Shown: positions 22,803 to 35,800 of the stretch, piece by piece
Position numbering within the stretch: position 1 is the stretch's first letter
Layout of the letters: the number at the start of each line of letters is the position of its first letter
Assembly (NCBI RefSeq): GCF_029227915.1
Contig: NC_079878.1
Span: 31,957,501-32,021,500 of the forward strand
Reading direction: 5' to 3'
Origin: Hydractinia symbiolongicarpus
Taxonomy: Eukaryota > Cnidaria > Hydrozoa > Anthoathecata > Hydractiniidae
Length of the DNA stretch: 64,000 nt
The notes under the pieces: model-generated
Told to the model about the DNA's origin: nothing
What the model saw: the letters and a program-made list of their open reading frames with translations, nothing else
Database searches by the model: none
Made by a program: the position numbers and the translations under genes

Positions 22803-24879
22803 ACCAAAAATGAAAACATTTTTAAAAACTACAAGTCTTATGCGTTTTAGTGGTGAAAAAATAATTTAAAAAATCGTTCTGGAAATGAGTTTACTCCCTG
22901 GGTACTTTCTTTGTATACTTTTGACTATACGGGCCGAGTCCGGGATTTACGGCAAATCGCGGATTTTCGTTTGCCGGCGATTAAACTTCTTATATTCAGC
23001 GTCCCATCAAATATGAAAATATTTTTAAAAACTACAAGTCTCATGCCTTTAGTGGTAAAAATTTAATACAAAAAAACGTTCGGGAAATGAGTTTACTCCC
23101 TGGGTACTTTCTTTGTATACTTTTGACTATACGGGCCAAGCCCGGGATTTACGGGAAATCGCGGGTTTTCGTTTGCCGGCGATTAAACTTCTTTTGTTCA
23201 GCGTCTCATCAAAAATGAAAACATTTTTAAAAACTACAAGTCTCATGCGTTTTAGTGGTGAAAAAATAATTTAAAAAATCGTTCGGGAAATGAGTTAACT
23301 CCCTGGGTACTTTCTTTGTATACTTTTGACTATACGGGCCAAGCCGGGATTTACGGGAAATCGCGGGTTTTCGTTTGCCGGCGATTAAACTTCTTTTATT
23401 CAGCGTCTCATCAAAAATGAAAACATTTTTAAAAACTACAAGTCTTATGCGTTTTAGTGGTGAAAAAATAATTTAAAAAATCGTTCTGGAAATGAGTTTA
23501 CTCCCTGGGTACTTTCTTTGTATACTTTTGACTATACGGGCCGAGTCCGGGATTTACGGCAAATCGCGGATTTTCGTTTGCCGGCGATTAAACTTCTTAT
23601 ATTCAGCGTCCCATCAAATATGAAAATATTTTTAAAAACTACAAGTCTCATGCCTTTAGTGGTAAAAATATAATACAAAAAAACGTTCGGGAAATGAGTT
23701 TACTCCCTGGGTACTTTCTTTGTATACTTTTGACTAAACGGGCCAAGCCCGGGATTCACAGGAAATCGCGGGTTTTCGTTTGCCGGCGATTAAACTTCTT
23801 TTATACAGCGTCTCATCAAAAATGAAAACATTTTTAAAAACTACAAGTCTTATGCGTTTTAGTGGTGAAAAAATAATTTAAAAAATCGTTCTGGAAATGC
23901 GTTTACTCCCTGGGTACTTTCTTTGTATACTTTTGACTATACGGGCCGAGTCTGGGATTTAGGGAAATCGCAGGTTTTCGTGGGTACTTTCTTTGTATAC
24001 TTTTGACTAAACGGGCCAAGCCCGGGATTTACGGGAAATCGCGGGTTTTCGTTTGCCGGCGATTAAACTTCTTTTATTCAGCGTCTCATCAAAAATGAAA
24101 ACATTTTTAAAAACTACAAGTCTTATGCGTTTTAGTGGTGAAAAAATAATTTAAAAAATCGCTCTGGAAATGCGTTTACTCCCTGGGTACTTTTTTTGTA
24201 TACTTTTGACTATACGGGCCGAGTCCGGGATTTAGGAAAATCGCAGGTTTTCGTTTGCCGGCGATTAAACTTCTTTTATACAGCGTCTCATCAAAAATGA
24301 AAACATTTTTAAAAACTACAAGTCTTATGCGTTTTAGTGGTGAAAAAATAATTTAAAAAATCGTTCTGGAAATGCGTTTACTCCCTGGGTACTTTCTTTG
24401 TATACTTTTGACTATACGGGCCGAGTCTGGGATTTAGGGAAATCGCAGGTTTTCGTTTGCCGGCGATTAAACTGCTTTTATTCAGCGTCTCATCAAAAAA
24501 GAAAACGTTTTTGAAAACTACAAGTCTCATGCGTTTTAGTGGTGAAAAAGTAATTTAAAAAATCGTTCGGGAAATGAGTTAACTCCCTGGGTACTTTCTT
24601 TGTATACTTTTGACTATACGGGCCAAGCCGGGATTTACGGGAAATCGCGGGTTTTCGTTTGCCGGCGATTAAACTTCTTTTATTCAGCGTCACATCAAAA
24701 ATGAAAACATTTTTGAAAACTACAAGTCTCATGCGTTTTAGTGGTGAAAAAATAATTTAAAAAATCGTTCTGGAAATGAGTTTACTCCCTGGGTACTTTC
24801 TTTGTATACTTTTGACTATACGGGCCAAGCCCGGGATTTACGGGAAATCGCGGGTTTTCGTTTGCCGGCGATTAAACTT
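22803..24879 (+). repeat. Mixed block related to the following heptamer
   Basis: The same monomer classes as the 1417-bp HOR, but in variable order: CAAATATG units at 23008 and 23615 (607 bp, three monomers), GAGTTAACTCC heads near 23290 and 24580, and a composite unit at 23877-24149. It reads as an irregular edge of the homogenised heptamer array. Confidence 0.78.
23877..24149 (+). repeat. 273-bp composite monomer with out-of-register junction
   Basis: The first ~103 bp are a GAGTCTGGG unit up to GCAGGTTTTCG. At 23980/23981 it jumps to GTGGGTACTTTC, about unit position 37 of a GACTAAACGGG monomer, which then runs to its end. The length is 203 + 70 bp, the clearest register break in the + part of the array. 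Confidence 0.88.
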
Positions 24880-27800
24880 CTTATATTCAGCGTCCCATCA
24901 AATATGAAAATATTTTTAAAAACTACAAGTCTCATGCCTTTAGTGGTAAAAATATAATACAAAAAAACGTTCGGGAAATGAGTTTACTCCGTGGGTACTT
25001 TCTTTGTATACTTTTGACTAAACGGGCCAAGCCCGGGATTTACGGGAAATCGCGGGTTTTCGTTTGCCGGCGATTAAACTTCTTTTATTCAGCGTCTCAT
25101 CAAAAATGAAAACATTTTTAAAAACTACAAGTCTTATGCGTTTTAGTGGTGAAAAAATAATTTAAAAAATCGCTCTGGAAATGCGTTTACTCCCTGGGTA
25201 CTTTTTTTGTATACTTTTGACTATACGGGCCGAGTCCGGGATTTAGGAAAATCGCAGGTTTTCGTTTGCCGGCGATTAAACTTCTTTTATACAGCGTCTC
25301 ATCAAAAATGAAAACATTTTTAAAAACTACAAGTCTTATGCGTTTTAGTGGTGAAAAAATAATTTAAAAAATCGTTCTGGAAATGCGTTTACTCCCTGGG
25401 TACTTTCTTTGTATACTTTTGACTATACGGGCCGAGTCTGGGATTTAGGGAAATCGCAGGTTTTCGTTTGCCGGCGATTAAACTGCTTTTATTCAGCGTC
25501 TCATCAAAAAAGAAAACGTTTTTGAAAACTACAAGTCTCATGCGTTTTAGTGGTGAAAAAGTAATTTAAAAAATCGTTCGGGAAATGAGTTTACTCCCCG
25601 GGTACTTTCTTTGTATACTTTTGACTATACGGGCCAAGCCCGGGATTTACGGGAAATCGCGGGTTTTCGTTTGCCGGCCATTAAACTTCTTTTATTCAGC
25701 GTCTCATCAAAAATGAAAACAATTTTAAAAACTACAAGTCTTATGCGTTTTAGTGGTGAAAAAATAATTTAAAAAATCGTTCTGGAAATGAGTTTACTCC
25801 CTGGGTACTTTCTTTGTATACTTTTGACTATACGGGCCGAGTCCGGGATTTACGGGAAATCGCAGGTTTTCGTTTGCCGGCGATTAAACTGCTTTTATTC
25901 AGCGTCTCATCAAAAATGAAAACGTTTTTAAAAACTACAAGTCTCATGCGTTTTAGTGGTGAAAAAATAATTTAAAAAATCGTTCGGGAAATGAGTTAAC
26001 TCCCTGGGTACTTTCTTTGTATACTTTTGACTATACGGGCCAAGCCGGGATTTACGGGAAATCGCGGGTTTTCGTTTGCCGGCGATTAAACTTCTTTTAT
26101 TCAGCGTCTCATCAAAAATGAAAACATTTTTAAAAACTACAAGTCTTATGCGTTTTAGTGGTGAAAAAATAATTTAAAAAATCGTTCTGGAAATGAGTTT
26201 ACTCCCTGGGTACTTTCTTTGTATACTTTTGACTATACGGGCCGAGTCCGGGATTTACGGCAAATCGCGGATTTTCGTTTGCCGGCGATTAAACTTCTTA
26301 TATTCAGCGTCCCATCAAATATGAAAATATTTTTAAAAACTACAAGTCTCATGCCTTTAGTGGTAAAAATATAATACAAAAAAACGTTCGGGAAATGAGT
26401 TTACTCCCTGGGTACTTTCTTTGTATACTTTTGACTAAACGGGCCAAGCCCGGGATTTACGGGAAATCGCGGGTTTTCGTTTGCCGGCGATTAAACTTCT
26501 TTTATTCAGCGTCTCATCAAAAATGAAAACATTTTTAAAAACTACAAGTCTTATGCGTTTTAGTGGTGAAAAAATAATTTAAAAAATCGCTCTGGAAATG
26601 CGTTTACTCCCTGGGTACTTTTTTTGTATACTTTTGACTATACGGGCCGAGTCCGGGATTTAGGAAAATCGCAGGTTTTCGTTTGCCGGCGATTAAACTT
26701 CTTTTATACAGCGTCTCATCAAAAATGAAAACATTTTTAAAAACTACAAGTCTTATGCGTTTTAGTGGTGAAAAAATAATTTAAAAAATCGTTCTGGAAA
26801 TGCGTTTACTCCCTGGGTACTTTCTTTGTATACTTTTGACTATACGGGCCGAGTCTGGGATTTAGGGAAATCGCAGGTTTTCGTTTGCCGGCGATTAAAC
26901 TGCTTTTATTCAGCGTCTCATCAAAAAAGAAAACGTTTTTGAAAACTACAAGTCTCATGCGTTTTAGTGGTGAAAAAGTAATTTAAAAAATCGTTCGGGA
27001 AATGAGTTTACTCCCCGGGTACTTTCTTTGTATACTTTTGACTATACGGGCCAAGCCCGGGATTTACGGGAAATCGCGGGTTTTCGTTTGCCGGCCATTA
27101 AACTTCTTTTATTCAGCGTCTCATCAAAAATGAAAACAATTTTAAAAACTACAAGTCTTATGCGTTTTAGTGGTGAAAAAATAATTTAAAAAATCGTTCT
27201 GGAAATGAGTTTACTCCCTGGGTACTTTCTTTGTATACTTTTGACTATACGGGCCGAGTCCGGGATTTACGGGAAATCGCAGGTTTTCGTTTGCCGGCGA
27301 TTAAACTGCTTTTATTCAGCGTCTCATCAAAAATGAAAACGTTTTTAAAAACTACAAGTCTCATGCGTTTTAGTGGTGAAAAAATAATTTAAAAAATCGT
27401 TCGGGAAATGAGTTTACTCCCTGGGTACTTTTTTTGTATACTTTTGACTATACGGGCCGAGTCCGGGATTTAGGAAAATCGCAGGTTTTCGTTTGCCGGC
27501 GATTAAACTTCTTTTATACAGCGTCTCATCAAAAATGAAAACATTTTTAAAAACTACAAGTCTTATGCGTTTTAGTGGTGAAAAAATAATTTAAAAAATC
27601 GTTCTGGAAATGCGTTTACTCCCTGGGTACTTTCTTTGTATACTTTTGACTATACGGGCCGAGTCTGGGATTTAGGGAAATCGCAGGTTTTCGTTTGCCG
27701 GCGATTAAACTGCTTTTATTCAGCGTCTCATCAAAAAAGAAAACGTTTTTGAAAACTACAAGTCTCATGCGTTTTAGTGGTGAAAAAGTAATTTAAAAAA

Positions 27801-30800
27801 TCGTTCGGGAAATGAGTTTACTCCCCGGGTACTTTCTTTGTATACTTTTGACTATACGGGCCAAGCCCGGGATTTACGGGAAATCGCGGGTTTTCGTTTG
27901 CCGGCCATTAAACTTCTTTTATTCAGCGTCTCATCAAAAATGAAAACAATTTTAAAAACTACAAGTCTTATGCGTTTTAGTGGTGAAAAAATAATTTAAA
28001 AAATCGTTCTGGAAATGAGTTTACTCCCTGGGTACTTTCTTTGTATACTTTTGACTATACGGGCCGAGTCCGGGATTTACGGGAAATCGCAGGTTTTCGT
28101 TTGCCGGCGATTAAACTGCTTTTATTCAGCGTCTCATCAAAAATGAAAACGTTTTTAAAAACTACAAGTCTCATGCGTTTTAGTGGTGAAAAAATAATTT
28201 AAAAAATCGTTCGGGAAATGAGTTAACTCCCTGGGTACTTTCTTTGTATACTTTTGACTATACGGGCCAAGCCGGGATTTACGGGAAATCGCGGGTTTTC
28301 GTTTGCCGGCGATTAAACTTCTTTTATTCAGCGTCTCATCAAAAATGAAAACATTTTTAAAAACTACAAGTCTTATGCGTTTTAGTGGTGAAAAAATAAT
28401 TTAAAAAATCGTTCTGGAAATGAGTTTACTCCCTGGGTACTTTCTTTGTATACTTTTGACTATACGGGCCGAGTCCGGGATTTACGGCAAATCGCGGATT
28501 TTCGTTTGCCGGCGATTAAACTTCTTATATTCAGCGTCCCATCAAATATGAAAATATTTTTAAAAACTACAAGTCTCATGCCTTTAGTGGTAAAAATATA
28601 ATACAAAAAAACGTTCGGGAAATGAGTTTACTCCCTGGGTACTTTCTTTGTATACTTTTGACTAAACGGGCCAAGCCCGGGATTTACGGGAAATCGCGGG
28701 TTTTCGTTTGCCGGCGATTAAACTTCTTTTATTCAGCGTCTCATCAAAAATGAAAACATTTTTAAAAACTACAAGTCTTATGCGTTTTAGTGGTGAAAAA
28801 ATAATTTAAAAAATCGCTCTGGAAATGCGTTTACTCCCTGGGTACTTTTTTTGTATACTTTTGACTATACGGGCCGAGTCCGGGATTTAGGAAAATCGCA
28901 GGTTTTCGTTTGCCGGCGATTAAACTTCTTTTATACAGCGTCTCATCAAAAATGAAAACATTTTTAAAAACTACAAGTCTTATGCGTTTTAGTGGTGAAA
29001 AAATAATTTAAAAAATCGTTCTGGAAATGCGTTTACTCCCTGGGTACTTTCTTTGTATACTTTTGACTATACGGGCCGAGTCTGGGATTTAGGGAAATCG
29101 CAGGTTTTCGTTTGCCGGCGATTAAACTGCTTTTATTCAGCGTCTCATCAAAAAAGAAAACGTTTTTGAAAACTACAAGTCTCATGCGTTTTAGTGGTGA
29201 AAAAGTAATTTAAAAAATCGTTCGGGAAATGAGTTTACTCCCCGGGTACTTTCTTTGTATACTTTTGACTATACGGGCCAAGCCCGGGATTTACGGGAAA
29301 TCGCGGGTTTTCGTTTGCCGGCCATTAAACTTCTTTTATTCAGCGTCTCATCAAAAATGAAAACAATTTTAAAAACTACAAGTCTTATGCGTTTTAGTGG
29401 TGAAAAAATAATTTAAAAAATCGTTCTGGAAATGAGTTTACTCCCTGGGTACTTTCTTTGTATACTTTTGACTATACGGGCCGAGTCCGGGATTTACGGG
29501 AAATCGCAGGTTTTCGTTTGCCGGCGATTAAACTGCTTTTATTCAGCGTCTCATCAAAAATGAAAACGTTTTTAAAAACTACAAGTCTCATGCGTTTTAG
29601 TGGTGAAAAAATAATTTAAAAAATCGTTCGGGAAATGAGTTAACTCCCTGGGTACTTTCTTTGTATACTTTTGACTATACGGGCCAAGCCGGGATTTACG
29701 GGAAATCGCGGGTTTTCGTTTGCCGGCGATTAAACTTCTTTTATTCAGCGTCTCATCAAAAATGAAAACATTTTTAAAAACTACAAGTCTTATGCGTTTT
29801 AGTGGTGAAAAAATAATTTAAAAAATCGTTCTGGAAATGAGTTTACTCCCTGGGTACTTTCTTTGTATACTTTTGACTATACGGGCCGAGTCCGGGATTT
29901 ACGGCAAATCGCGGATTTTCGTTTGCCGGCGATTAAACTTCTTATATTCAGCGTCCCATCAAATATGAAAATATTTTTAAAAACTACAAGTCTCATGCCT
30001 TTAGTGGTAAAAATATAATACAAAAAAACGTTCGGGAAATGAGTTTACTCCCTGGGTACTTTCTTTGTATACTTTTGACTAAACGGGCCAAGCCCGGGAT
30101 TTACGGGAAATCGCGGGTTTTCGTTTGCCGGCGATTAAACTTCTTTTATTCAGCGTCTCATCAAAAATGAAAACATTTTTAAAAACTACAAGTCTTATGC
30201 GTTTTAGTGGTGAAAAAATAATTTAAAAAATCGCTCTGGAAATGCGTTTACTCCCTGGGTACTTTTTTTGTATACTTTTGACTATACGGGCCGAGTCCGG
30301 GATTTAGGAAAATCGCAGGTTTTCGTTTGCCGGCGATTAAACTTCTTTTATACAGCGTCTCATCAAAAATGAAAACATTTTTAAAAACTACAAGTCTTAT
30401 GCGTTTTAGTGGTGAAAAAATAATTTAAAAAATCGTTCTGGAAATGCGTTTACTCCCTGGGTACTTTCTTTGTATACTTTTGACTATACGGGCCGAGTCT
30501 GGGATTTAGGGAAATCGCAGGTTTTCGTTTGCCGGCGATTAAACTGCTTTTATTCAGCGTCTCATCAAAAAAGAAAACGTTTTTGAAAACTACAAGTCTC
30601 ATGCGTTTTAGTGGTGAAAAAGTAATTTAAAAAATCGTTCGGGAAATGAGTTTACTCCCCGGGTACTTTCTTTGTATACTTTTGACTATACGGGCCAAGC
30701 CCGGGATTTACGGGAAATCGCGGGTTTTCGTTTGCCGGCCATTAAACTTCTTTTATTCAGCGTCTCATCAAAAATGAAAACAATTTTAAAAACTACAAGT

Positions 30801-30975
30801 CTTATGCGTTTTAGTGGTGAAAAAATAATTTAAAAAATCGTTCTGGAAATGAGTTTACTCCCTGGGTACTTTCTTTGTATACTTTTGACTATACGGGCCG
30901 AGTCCGGGATTTACGGGAAATCGCAGGTTTTCGTTTGCCGGCGATTAAACTGCTTTTATTCAGCGTCTCATCAAA
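24880..30975 (+). repeat. Heptamer HOR, 1417 bp
   Basis: The CTCCCCGGG monomer marks unit starts at 25565, 26982, 27792, 29209 and 30626, spaced 1417, 810, 1417 and 1417 bp. Monomer order: CTCCCCGGG with GCCGGCCATT; GAGTCCGGG with AAAACGTTTTT; GAGTTAACTCC with AAGCCGGG; ACGGCAAATCGC with CAAATATG; GACTAAACGGG; CGCTCTGG with GTACTTTTTTTG; GAGTCTGGG with AAAAAAGAAAACG. Full copies look almost identical by eye. The 810-bp unit lost three monomers. Edges near 24880 and 30975 are approximate. Confidence 0.88.
27388..27589 (+). repeat. Chimeric monomer joining HOR positions 3 and 6
   Basis: The head TTCGGGAAATGAG comes from heptamer monomer 3 (normally GAGTTAACTCC, AAGCCGGG). The rest, with TTTACTCC, GTACTTTTTTTG and ATTTAGGAAAATCGC, comes from monomer 6. 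The switch lies between the A at 27411 and the T at 27415. It accounts exactly for the 810-bp unit (26982-27791). Confidence 0.8.
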
Positions 30976-32804
30976 AATGAAAACATTTTTGAAAACTACA
31001 AGTCTCATGCGTTTTAGTGGCGAAAAATAATTTAAAAAATCGTTCTGGAAATGAGTTTACTCCCTGGGTACTTTCTTTGTATACTTTTGACTATACGGGC
31101 CGAGTCCGGGATTTAGGGAAATCGCAGGTTTTCGTTTGCCGGCGATTAAACTGCTTTTTTTCAGCGTCTCATCAAAAATGAAAACATTTTTGAAAACTAC
31201 AAGTCTCATGCGTTTTAGTGGTGAAAAAATAATTTAAAAAATCGTTCGGGAAATGAGTTTACTCCCTGGGTACTTTCTTTGTATACTTTTGACTATACGG
31301 GCCAAGCCGGGATTTACGGGAAATCGCGGGTTTTCGTTTGCCGGCGATTAAACTTCTTTTATTCAGCGTCTCATCAAAAATGAAAACATTTTTAAAAACT
31401 ACAAGTCTTATGCGTTTTAGTGGTGAAAAAATAATTTAAAAAATCGTTCTGGAAATGAGTTTACTCACAGGGTACTTTCTTTGTATACATTCGACTATAC
31501 GTGCCAAGCTCGGGATTTACGGGAAATCGCGGGTTTTCGTTTGCCGGCGATTAAACTGCTTTTATTCAGCGTCTCATCAAAAATGAAAACATTCTTGAAA
31601 ACTACAAGTCTCATGCGTTTTAGTGGTGAAATAATAATTTAAAAAATCGTTTGGGAAATGAGTTTACTCCCTGGGTACTTTCTTTGTATACTTTTGACTA
31701 TACGGGCCAAGCCGGGATTTACGGGAAATCGCGGGTTTTCGTTTGCCGGCGATTAAACTTCTTTTATTCAGCGTCTCATCAAAAATGAAAACATTTTTAA
31801 AAACTACAAGTCTTATGCGTTTTAGTGGTGAAAAAATAATTTAAAAAATCGTTCTGGAAATGAGTTTACTCACAGGGTACTTTCTTTGTGTACATTCGAC
31901 TATAAGGGCCAAGCCCGGGATTTACGGGAAATCGCGGGTTTTCGTTTTCCGGCGATTAAACCTCTTTCATTAAGCGTCTCATCAAAAATGAAAACATTTT
32001 TGAAAACTACAAGTCTCATGCGTTTTAGTGATGAAAAAAAAATTTAAAAAATCGTTCGGGAAAAGCGTTTACTCCCTGGGTACTTTCTTTGTATACATTC
32101 GACTATACGGGCCAAGCCCCGGATTTACGGGAAAACGCGGGATTTCGTTTGCCGGCGATTAAACTTCTTTTATTCAGCGTCTCATCAAAAATGAAAACAT
32201 TTTTGAAAACTACAAGTCTCATGCGTTTTAGTGGCGAAAAAATAATTTAAAAAATCGTTCGGGAAATGAGTTTACTCCCTGGGTACTTTCTTTGTATACT
32301 TTTGACTATACAGGCCAAGCCCGGGATTTACGGGAAATCGCGGGTTTTCGTTTGCCGGCGATTAAACTTCTTTTATTCAGCGTCTCATCAAAAATGAAAA
32401 CATTTTTGAAAACTACAAGTCTCATGCGTTTTAGTGGTGAAAAAATAATTTAAAAAATCGTTCGGGAAATGAGTTTACTCCCTGGGTACATTCTTTGTAT
32501 ACTTTTGACTTTACGGGCCAAGCCGGGATTTACGGGAAATCGCGGGTTTTCGTTTGCCGGCGATTAAACTTCTTTTGTTCAGCGTCTCATCAAAAATGAA
32601 AACATTTTTAAAAACTACAAGTCTTATGCGTTTTAGTGATGAAATAATAATTTAAAAAATTGTTTGGGAAATGAGTTTACTCCCTGGGTACTTTCTTTGT
32701 ATACTTTTGACTATACGGGCCAAGCCGGGATTTACGGGAAATCGCGGATTTTCGTTTGCCGGCGATTAAACTTCTTTTATTCAGCGTCTCATCAAAAATG
32801 AAAA
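30976..32804 (+). repeat. Mixed monomers, no clear HOR
   Basis: About nine monomers of several classes: GTGGCGAAAAATAA (near 31017), CTGCTTTTTTTC (31150), CTCACAGGG with CATTCGACTATACGTGCC (31465), TTTGTGTACATTCG with CTATAAGGGCC (about 31886-31910), AAGCCCCGG with GGGAAAACGCGGG (near 32115) and others. CATTCG-type monomers return here after being absent since 19.3 kb. I see no repeated multi-monomer order. Confidence 0.8.
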
Positions 32805-35800
32805 CATTTTCAAAAACTACAAGTCTTATGCGTTTTAGTGGTGAAAAAATAATTTAAAAAATCGTTCTGGAAATGAGTTTACTCACAGGGTACTTTCTTT
32901 GTGTACATTCGACTATACGGGCCAAGCCCGGGATTTACGGGAAATCGCGGGTTTTCGTTTTCCGGCGATTAAACCTCTTTCATTAATCGTCTCATCAAAA
33001 ATGAAAACATTTTTGAAAACTACAAGTCTCATGCGTTTTAGTGGTGAAAAAAAAATTTAAAAAATCGTTCGGGAAATGAGTTTACTCCCTGGGTACTTTC
33101 TTTGTATACATTCGACTATACGGGCCGAGTCCGGGATTTAGGGAAATCGCAGGTTTTCGTTTGCCGGCGATTAAACTGCTTTTATTCAGCGTCTCATCAA
33201 AAATGAAAACATTTTTGAAAACTACAAGTCTCATGCGTTTTAGTGGTGAAAAAGTAATTTAAAAAATCGTTCGGGAAATGAGTTTACTCCCTGCGTACTT
33301 TCTTTGTATAATTTTGACTATACGGGCCAAGCCCGGGATTTACGGGAAATCGCGGGTTTTCGTTTGCCGGCGATTAAACTTTTTTTATTCAGCGTCTCAT
33401 CAAAAATGAAAACATTTTTAAAAACTACAAGTCTTATGCGTTTTAGTGGTGAAAAAATAATTTAAAAAATCGTTCTGGATATGAGTTTACTCCCTGGGTA
33501 CTTTCTTTGTATACTTTTGACTGTACGGGCGGAGTCCGGGATTTACGGGAAATCGCAGGTTTTCGTTTGCCGGCGATTAAACTGCTTTTATTCAGCGTCT
33601 CATCAAAAATGAAAACATTCTTGAAAACTACAAGTCTCATGCGTTTTAGTGGTGAAAAAATAATTTAAAAAATCGTTCGGGAAATGCGTTTACACCCTGG
33701 GTACTTTCTTTGTATACTTTTGACTATACGGGCCAAGCCCGGGATTTACGGGAAATCGCGGGTTTTCGTTTGCCGGCGATTAAACTTTTTTTATTCAGCG
33801 TCTCATCAAAAATGAAAACATTTTTAAAAACTACAAGTCTTATGCGTTTTAGTGGTGAAAAAATAATTTAAAAAATCGTTCTGGATATGAGTTTACTCCC
33901 TGGGTACTTTCTTTGTATACTTTTGACTGTACGGGCGGAGTCCGGGATTTACGGGAAATCGCAGGTTTTCGTTTGCCGGCGATTAAACTGCTTTTATTCA
34001 GCGTCTCATCAAAAATGAAAACATTCTTGAAAACTACAAGTCTCATGCGTTTTAGTGGTGAAATAATAATTTAAAAAATCGTTTGGGAAAAGAGTTTACT
34101 CCCTGGGTACTTTCTTTGTATACTTTTGACTATACGGGCCGAGTCCAGGATTTACGGGAAATCGCAGGTTTTCGTTTGCCGGCGATTAAACTTCTTTTAT
34201 TCAGCGTCTCATTAAAAATGAAAACATTTTTAAAAACTGCAAGTCTCATGCGTTTTAGTGGTGAAAAAGTAATTTAAAAAATCGTTCGGGAAATGAGTTT
34301 ACTCCCTGGGTACTTTCTTTGTATACTTTTGACTATACGGGCCAAGCCCGGGATTTACGGGAAATCGCAGGTTTTAGTTTGCCAGCAATTAAACTTCTTT
34401 TATTCAGCGTCTCATCAAAAATAAAAACATTTTTAAAAACTACATGTCTTATGCGTTTTAGTGGTGAAAAAATAATTTAAGGAATCGTTCTGGAAATGAG
34501 TTTACTCACAGGGTACTTTCTTTGTATACATTCGACTATACGGGCCAAGCCCGGGATTTACGGGAAATCGCGGGTTTTCGTTTTCCGGCGATTAAACTGC
34601 TTTTATTCAGCGTCCCATCAAAAATGAAAACATTCTTGAAAACTACAAGTCTCATGCGTTTTAGTGGTGAAATAATAATTTAAAAAATCGTTTGGGAAAT
34701 GAGTTTACTCCCTGGGTACTTTCTTTGTATACTTTTGACTATACGGGCCGAGTCCAGGATTTACAGGAAATCGCAGGTTTTCGTTTGCCGGCGATTAAAC
34801 TTCTTTTATTCAGCGTCTCATCAAAAATGAAAACATTTTTAAAAACTACAAGTCTCATGCGTTTTAGTGGTGAAAAAGTAATTTAAAAAATCGTTCGGGA
34901 AATGAGTTTACTCCCTGGGTACTTTCTTTGTATACTTTTGACTATACGGGCCAAGCCCGGGATTTACGGGAAATCGCAGGTTTTGGTTTGCCATCGATTA
35001 AACTTCTTTTATTCAGCGTCTCATCAAAAATGAAAACATTTTTGAAAACTACAAGTCTCATGCGTTTTAGTGGTGAAAAAATAATTTAAAAAATCGTTCG
35101 GAAAATGAGTTTACTCCCTGGGTATTTTCTTTGTATACTTTTGACTATACGCGCCAAGCCGGGATTTACGGGAAATCGCGGGTTTTCGTTTCCCGGCGAT
35201 TAAACTTCTTTTATTCAGCGTCTCATCAAAAATGAAAACATTTTTAAAAACTACATGTCTTATGCGTTTTAGTGGTGAAAAAATAATTAAAAAATCGTTC
35301 TGGAAATGAGTTTACTCACAGGGTACTTTCTTTGTATACATTCGACTATACGGGCCAAGCCCGGGATTTACGGGAAATCGCGGGTTTTCGTTTGCCGGCG
35401 ATTAAACTTCTTTTATTCAGCGTCTTATCAAAAATGAAAACATTTTTGAAAACTACAAGTCTCATGCGTTTTAGTGGTGAAAAAATAATTTAAAAATTCG
35501 TTAGGGAAATGAGTTTACTCACTGGGTACTTTCCGTGTATACTTTTGACTATACGGGCCGAGACCGGGATTTACGGGAATTTGCGGGTTTTCGTTTGCCG
35601 GCGATTAAACTTCTTTTATTCAGCGTCTTATCAAAAATGAAAACATTTTTAAAAACTACAAGTCTCATGGGCTTTAGTGGTGAAATAATAATTTAAAAAA
35701 TCGTTTGGGAAATTAGTTTACTCCCTGGGTACTTTCTTTGTATACTTTTGACTATACGGGCCGAGTACGGGATTTACGGGAAATCGCAGGTTTTCGTTTG

